Notes under the pieces: generated by a model | Databases searched by the model: none | What the model was told of the DNA's origin: nothing | Seen by the model: the letters and a program-made list of their open reading frames with translations, nothing else | Assembly: GCA_046538345.1 (NCBI GenBank) | Contig: JBKHJB010000020.1 | Location: 1 to 19,564 of the forward strand | Length of the DNA: 19,564 nucleotides | Source of the DNA: PUND01 sp046538345 | Lineage (GTDB): Bacteria; Planctomycetota; Phycisphaerae; SM23-33 | Reading direction: 5' to 3' | In this document: positions 15,807 to 19,564 of the stretch, piece after piece | Layout: each line of letters begins with the position of its first letter | How positions within the stretch are numbered: position 1 is the first letter of the stretch | Translations under genes and position numbers: made by a program

Positions 15807-15938
15807 TCACTGAGATTTCCGGGATGGCCTTCGGCCGGGGCCGACCTTTTTGACGATCTTATCACCGACCGAGAGATCGGCAAGCGTTTCCCGTGCCTGT
15901 TCCGCGGGATGTCGTTCTGTCTCCAGGCGCGGGTTGGA
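15807..15938 (-). pseudogene. Coding-like fragment without a start, just upstream of the fusion gene
   Basis: On the minus strand a 43-codon frame runs from just after a TAG (15939-15941) to a TGA at 15807-15809, three bases before the fusion-gene ATG. It reads like a protein tail (ETLADLSVGDKIVKKV, then a basic PGRRPSRKSQ end) but has no ATG, GTG or TTG start in the right place. Its upstream edge coincides with the left edge of repeat copy B at about 15940, as if a gene had been cut there. It may equally be chance, and it overlaps the promoter candidate for the fusion gene. Confidence 0.25.
15856..15883 (-). promoter_or_regulatory. Candidate promoter of the fusion gene
   Basis: On the minus strand TTGCCG (plus 15878-15883) and TAAGAT (plus 15856-15861) are spaced by 16 bases, each with four of six consensus matches. 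This would give a leader of about 45 bases to the ATG at 15803. A separate promoter makes sense because the terminator at 15996-16024 should stop transcription from the DUF4954 gene upstream. Confidence 0.3.
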
Positions 15939-15939
15939 C

Positions 15940-16107
15940 TAAAAACAAGACCACAAAGAGACAGAGGACCCGGAGAACATGAGAGGGAATATAACAAAGC
16001 CCGTGTGACCTTCGCGCGGGCTTTCATTATGCGCCCTCAGAGGCGCTGCTTGACCGCCTCGAGGCGCTTCTCGAAAGTCTCCGTCTGCTCCCCAACCGTC
16101 TGGATGA
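15940..16107. repeat. Direct repeat, right copy (B): purine-rich string, terminator and DUF4954 gene tail
   Basis: This is the partner of 12991-13160. It runs from TAAAAACAAGACCACA through a purine-rich stretch, the terminator hairpin and about 70 bases into the 3' end of the intact DUF4954 gene, where the similarity to copy A stops. The two copies flank the fusion gene in direct orientation, 2.95 kb apart. Confidence 0.85.
15996..16024. terminator. Intrinsic terminator after the DUF4954 gene
   Basis: AAAGCCCGTG (15996-16005) pairs with CGCGGGCTTT (16015-16024), a 10-base-pair stem with a G-U pair and a 9-base loop. On the minus strand it begins 12 bases after the DUF4954 stop and exits into T-rich sequence (CTTTGTTATATT), a good intrinsic terminator. 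It is nearly identical to the one at 13049-13077. Confidence 0.8.
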
Positions 16108-18241
16108 AGCTGTTGTCCTCTATGGTTCCCACCACGGCCTGCATCTCCTCCGGCGACTCGTACACCATCGTTCGGAAGGGGTCGTCATAGTCCTTCTTGC
16201 GGGAGTCGTAGGTCGCGTCGCGGACGTAATACTGGATTTCGATGGCCGTATCGAGAGCCGCCGCAAAGTCGTCCTCACTCGGCTTCTCGACACCCAACAG
16301 CTCCAAAAGTATCCCGTATGCGTGGGCTTGCTTGTCACGCGGGTAGCGCTGCCATAGTTCGTCATACGCGGCGTGGATTTCATCCCAGGTTTTCAGCTCG
16401 CCGTCGCCTATCCGCCTGCGCAGCTCGTCCACGTCCTGCCGGGCGGCGATCTGTCCGCCCAGATTCTCCCACTGTCGGCGGCGCGGGCCGGCAAGCTCAG
16501 AGTGCATCGATTCCAGAGTGGCGCCGTCGCTCGAGTCCAGGTAGTCAAGAATGTTTTTCACCGCGTAGTAGTGCAACATCTGCCGGTAGGCGTAATAGCC
16601 CTGTCGCGGCTTGAGAATCCGAACCTCGCGGTCGGATTTCTCTACATTCTCCGCCGTCACAACCAGTCCGTCGGTCCTGTCCACATCGGCCGTGAGCAGA
16701 TCCCGACCCATCGCGGCAAGCTCCGCGTCGTCCTTTTCCGACGGCTCCTGCCCCTCGTTCCGCAGGTATGCCTGCGCGGTCCACCGCTCCAGCAGTCTCA
16801 TGCCGGAGACAAGCTCCTCGGCCGTATCCGGCGCCAGCGCCTCGAATTCCAGATGCTGGAGCTTGCGTTTGCGTTTATCGCGACGGCCTATCTTCCACGT
16901 ATTCCGCGCCAGGGCGTACATGTTATGCAGCCACCAGTAGCCGGGCATCAGATGCAGCCGCTCGCCCGTGGCGTCCTGACCTACAAGGCAGAACGGCAGC
17001 GGGACATTCAGCTCCGAGTGGTAGTCGCCCTTCGTGATAAGCGCGAACGAGGCGAAGCGGCAGTTGTGTTTCAAGCTGACGCACAAGCCAGGCCAGAACC
17101 CCCTGCCGGCGTGTATCTCGCCGTCCGGCGCTCGACTGTTGTGATTCGAGCCGATAGTCGCACACGCGGCGATATTGCTCTGTCCCTTTACCAGCGAGGC
17201 GATGAGGAACGAGTTATTATGATGCTGCTCGTGTGAGGGGAAGATCAGATCGTTCAGCACCTCGCAACATGAGATGGTGGAGTTGTCTCCCAGCAGCGAG
17301 TGGATCAGCCGTGCGCCGTACTTCAGGTTGCTGTTGTCGCCCATTACGAAGCGCACGCCCTTGCAGCCGTAGAAAATGCGGCAGCCGTAGCCGATGATGC
17401 CGTTGACCAGCTCCACGCCCTCGCCTATCTGGGAATGTTCCTCTGCCGAGCTGTTGATGGTAAGGTTTTTGAGCTTGTTGGCGCCCTTGATGTAGGCATG
17501 GGGACCTACTTTAACGTCCTTTATGATGCGGCTGTTCTTGATAACACACTGGTCGCCGACCATGCCGTAGTAGCCGCGGCGGGAGTCGAAGGTGCGCTGG
17601 GTTATCTCGCCGAGGCGCGTCACGAGCTTTTCGTCGTGTGGGAACCGCGACCAGAGATAAGCGTCGGCCGGCAGTATGCCGTCGAAGGGCATCACACTTC
17701 GGCCGCCCGCTTCGTTGATGATATCCAGCCAGACGCGGACCTCCTCGTCCTCTCCGTCCTTCACGATTCCGTTGCCGAACTTCGCATGATTGGTGGTGTG
17801 CATCTCGTCGAGGTTCAGCAGAACCGCGTGGTTGCCCACGATGTAGCGGGAGAGGTACCGCACGTTGTGCACGGCGCAATTGTCGCCGATATCGCAAGAG
17901 ATAATAAGCGAGTTCGTTAGACCCGACGGGACCGTCAGGTCGTGATGTTCCAGGAACACCTCCTCCAGCTGTCCCAGCCGGACCAGTCCGTAAAAATCGC
18001 AGTTCTTTATCAGTTGCGGCGTGAAGGGGTCGCTTACGAGCACGGACTCCCAGTCATCCGCCGTGTTGCCGTTCTTCACCAGCGTCTCGATTTCATCCGC
18101 GCGCAGCGTCCGCCAGCTATCAGACCCACGGTGAGACTGCTCGTTGCGGAGGTAGAACTCATCCTTGCCTTCGGGGAGATACTCCGGCGGCACGAACCCC
18201 CGTCCCATGGAACCTATCGGTCGGACTTCAAGCTCGCTCAT
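16037..18241 (-). CDS. DUF4954 family protein, left-handed beta-helix (hexapeptide) fold
   Basis: A 734-residue protein that I recognise as DUF4954, a family seen in Bacteroidetes, spirochaetes and planctomycetes. Residues about 45-110 are a conserved N-terminal part (ETLVKNGNTADDW, PQLIKNCDFYGLVRLG). Residues about 110-410 carry hexapeptide-like turns typical of sugar acyl- and nucleotidyltransferase beta-helices: SLIISCDIGDNCAVHN, VIKNSRIIKDVKVG, QIGEGVELVNGIIGYG, NLKYGARLIHSLLGDN. A very conserved His/Asn cluster (HEQHHNNSF at 337-345 and GSNHNSR at 364-370) is the best candidate active site. The C-terminal ~280 residues are helical and charged. No reaction is established. Hexapeptide proteins often act on activated amino sugars, and the upstream neighbour is nagB, so a role in amino-sugar or cell-wall precursor metabolism is a fair inference. 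The ATG at 18241 follows AAGGGA by 7 bases. A decayed copy of its 3' end lies at 13090-13167. Confidence 0.85.
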   Translation of the reverse strand: MSELEVRPIGSMGRGFVPPEYLPEGKDEFYLRNEQSHRGSDSWRTLRADEIETLVKNGNTADDWESVLVSDPFTPQLIKNCDFYGLVRLGQLEEVFLEHHDLTVPSGLTNSLIISCDIGDNCAVHNVRYLSRYIVGNHAVLLNLDEMHTTNHAKFGNGIVKDGEDEEVRVWLDIINEAGGRSVMPFDGILPADAYLWSRFPHDEKLVTRLGEITQRTFDSRRGYYGMVGDQCVIKNSRIIKDVKVGPHAYIKGANKLKNLTINSSAEEHSQIGEGVELVNGIIGYGCRIFYGCKGVRFVMGDNSNLKYGARLIHSLLGDNSTISCCEVLNDLIFPSHEQHHNNSFLIASLVKGQSNIAACATIGSNHNSRAPDGEIHAGRGFWPGLCVSLKHNCRFASFALITKGDYHSELNVPLPFCLVGQDATGERLHLMPGYWWLHNMYALARNTWKIGRRDKRKRKLQHLEFEALAPDTAEELVSGMRLLERWTAQAYLRNEGQEPSEKDDAELAAMGRDLLTADVDRTDGLVVTAENVEKSDREVRILKPRQGYYAYRQMLHYYAVKNILDYLDSSDGATLESMHSELAGPRRRQWENLGGQIAARQDVDELRRRIGDGELKTWDEIHAAYDELWQRYPRDKQAHAYGILLELLGVEKPSEDDFAAALDTAIEIQYYVRDATYDSRKKDYDDPFRTMVYESPEEMQAVVGTIEDNSFIQTVGEQTETFEKRLEAVKQRL

Positions 18242-18330
18242 GCTCGCATCCCTTCAATCCTTATCGCGACGACCCGCCGGGCGGATATGCCGACGAGCTT
18301 CTTACGAATCCCGGCGGCGTGGGGTTTTGC

Positions 18331-19113
18331 TCAGCACGCAGGCGCGTTCGGTTTGTTCTTCTGGACCCACCGGTAATAGTCGCTCATCCGCAGCTTGCCT
18401 GCCGCCTCGGCGTCGGTGAACACCGCCGCGTGCGGATGCATCTGCAGCGCGCTGGCCGTGCAGAAACTGCTGACCGGACCCTCCACCGCAGCCGCCAGCG
18501 CGTCGGCCTTTTTCGGACCGTTCGCCAGCAGAATCGTCCTGCGGGACTCCATTATGGTACCCACTCCCATGGTCACGGCGTAGATGGGAACTTCGTCTTT
18601 GCTGCTGAAGAATCGGGCATTGTCGTTGATGGTCGGCTCGGCCAGTGTCTTTATGCGCGTCCGCGACGCCAGTGAACTGCCCGGCTCGTTGAACGCGATG
18701 TGACCGTCGGAGCCGATGCCCAGCACCTGGATGTCGATGCCGCCGCAATCGCGGATCTGCTGCTCGTAAGCCGCGCAATACTCGCGGTAATCGTCGGCCG
18801 TCCCGGAAGGAACGTGGGTCCTCTCCGGCGGGACGTTTATATGCTTGAAGAGATTCTCGCGCATGAAATAGCTGTAGCTCTGCTCGTGGTCCGGCCCCAG
18901 GCCGACGTACTCGTCCAGGTTGAACGTGGTAACGTCGGAAAAGTCCAGCCCGTCCTCACGATGCAGGCGAATAAGCTCCTTGTACAGCCCCAGCGGAGTC
19001 GAGCCAGTCGCCAGGCCCAGCACTGCGTCGGGCTTCTTTCGAACGACTTCCGCGACAGCAGCCGCCGCTTGTGCGCTCATGCTGTCGTAGTCAGGGCAGA
19101 TGATGACTTCCAT
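18331..19113 (-). CDS. nagB: Glucosamine-6-phosphate deaminase
   Basis: A 260-residue enzyme that isomerises and deaminates glucosamine 6-phosphate to fructose 6-phosphate and ammonia, feeding amino-sugar carbon into glycolysis in the cytoplasm. It aligns to E. coli NagB with a constant offset of 5: D67 in FNLDEYVGL, then D136, H138 and E143 in GIGSDGHIAFNEPGS, match the catalytic D72, D141, H143 and E148. SSLASRTRIKT is unchanged, so the GlcNAc-6-phosphate allosteric residues (S146, R153, K155) are kept; Y246 or Y247 may match allosteric Y254. The ATG at 19113 sits 7 bases after AGGAG. It is the first gene of a probable operon with the DUF4954 gene, 89 bases apart with no terminator seen between. 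No nagA or transporter is in the window. Confidence 0.95.
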   Translation of the reverse strand: MEVIICPDYDSMSAQAAAAVAEVVRKKPDAVLGLATGSTPLGLYKELIRLHREDGLDFSDVTTFNLDEYVGLGPDHEQSYSYFMRENLFKHINVPPERTHVPSGTADDYREYCAAYEQQIRDCGGIDIQVLGIGSDGHIAFNEPGSSLASRTRIKTLAEPTINDNARFFSSKDEVPIYAVTMGVGTIMESRRTILLANGPKKADALAAAVEGPVSSFCTASALQMHPHAAVFTDAEAAGKLRMSDYYRWVQKNKPNAPAC

Positions 19114-19179
19114 CGTGTTCTCCTCGTCTTTGCCGGGGGCGTCGTGGGCACACCGGCCTTGGTCGAAATGGAAAGCCAG

Positions 19180-19208
19180 AGTCTAACCGCCTTTTGGGTA
19201 TGCGCCAA
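19180..19208 (-). promoter_or_regulatory. Candidate nagB promoter
   Basis: On the minus strand TTGGCG (plus 19203-19208) and TAGACT (plus 19180-19185) are exactly 17 bases apart, each matching consensus at four of six positions. The leader to the nagB ATG would be about 60 bases. No operator of a known NagC or NagR type is recognised. Confidence 0.3.
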
Positions 19209-19277
19209 CCAACGTACCGCGGATGAATTGACTTCCGCCTGCACCGTACGGCCGTTCCGGCATTGGCGCGCGGGCGT

Positions 19278-19564
19278 TTGACACGTCGCCAGAGCCGCAC
19301 TTTCAACCGTCGGCCGCCTTACCCCGCCGGCTCCGGCGGCACACGCCACTGGCTGCGAGTAATTGTCTGAATCATCGTCCTGATCGCCGCGCTGACGCTG
19401 GCCGGCTGGCCCGTGAGCTACGCCGTTGGCGCGTTGGCCTCGGGTCGCGCACACTGCCAAGGGGATGCCTTCGGTGCCGCCCGACAACCCACACATACTC
19501 GACCGGAGACTCTGGACAAACGCCCGATTGCTTGGGTAATATTTGTGGTAGCCGCCGGCCGACG
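19278..19564 (+). other. TGA-interrupted, membrane-protein-like frame running off the window
   Basis: From a TTG at 19278 the frame encodes a basic stretch (LTRRQSRTFNRR) and then RHWLRVIV, meets TGA at 19368-19370, and continues open to the window edge with IIVLIAALTLAGWPVSYAVG, a good membrane segment, and a second hydrophobic stretch near the end (IAWVIFVVAAG). The order basic, then hydrophobic, looks like the N-terminus of a real membrane protein, and third positions are GC-rich around 19371-19460. There is no ribosome site and no ATG. It could be a broken gene, a gene starting from an in-frame GTG at 19413, or chance in GC-rich DNA. Nothing else coding is convincing between 19114 and the end. 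Confidence 0.2.

Noticed and set aside
12991..16107. Insertion-sequence or transposon interpretation of the flanking direct repeats
   Set aside because: There is no transposase or integrase frame, no terminal inverted repeats, and the repeats contain gene-tail and terminator sequence rather than mobile-element ends.
18242..18330. Terminator or promoter between nagB and the DUF4954 gene
   Set aside because: Only short GC-rich self-complementary stretches are present, with no T tract and no credible -35/-10 pair, so I treat it as an intra-operon spacer.

Overview
The window is GC-rich, gene-dense bacterial chromosome of Planctomycetota type, probably Phycisphaerae-like. That placement is an inference from gene content: a Gln-rich OmpH/Skp-like small protein, a secreted PQQ-like beta-propeller protein, a DUF4159 protein with an alpha-toroid domain, a DUF4954 protein, a neutral-ceramidase-family domain, and weak or variable Shine-Dalgarno use with several GTG starts. 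I see no rRNA, tRNA, CRISPR array, transposase or phage gene.

Layout. 1-425 (+): 3' end of a coiled-coil OmpH/Skp-like gene, convergent with 459-2720 (-), an exported PQQ-like beta-propeller protein. A short divergent intergenic region leads to 2863-3693 (+), an HtpX/M48 membrane protease. Next come a fused ABC exporter (3856-5631) and an MBL-fold hydrolase (5656-6417) 24 bases apart. After a gap with a candidate promoter come an SppA-type S49 peptidase (6582-7730), an exported alpha-toroid/DUF4159 protein (7735-9927) and an ArnT/PMT-like glycosyltransferase (9951-11795), all tightly spaced. A solitary ilvC (11893-12993) follows, with two small hairpins in its leader. The left two thirds therefore reads as envelope housekeeping (protein quality control, lipid or polymer export, glycosylation) plus one branched-chain amino-acid enzyme.

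The right third is on the minus strand and is the most unusual part. 13236-15803 encodes a single 855-residue protein: an N-terminal neutral/alkaline-ceramidase-family amidohydrolase domain with all four expected zinc ligands, fused to a complete class III PLP aminotransferase (GSAM-like) with its catalytic lysine. I know of no described enzyme with this architecture. Upstream of it lie a DUF4954 left-handed beta-helix protein (16037-18241) and nagB, glucosamine-6-phosphate deaminase (18331-19113), probably one transcription unit. Together they suggest, but do not prove, a module for deacylating and deaminating an N-acylated amine or amino sugar.

The fusion gene lies between two direct copies of a roughly 165-base repeat. 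Each copy holds a purine-rich ACCACA..AGAG string, a near-identical bidirectional terminator, and the last ~24 codons of the DUF4954 gene. The right copy belongs to the intact gene. The left copy, just after ilvC, is a decayed orphan tail. This points to a duplication or integration event that placed the fusion gene next to ilvC. The final 450 bases hold a candidate nagB promoter and a TGA-interrupted, membrane-protein-like reading frame running off the window.
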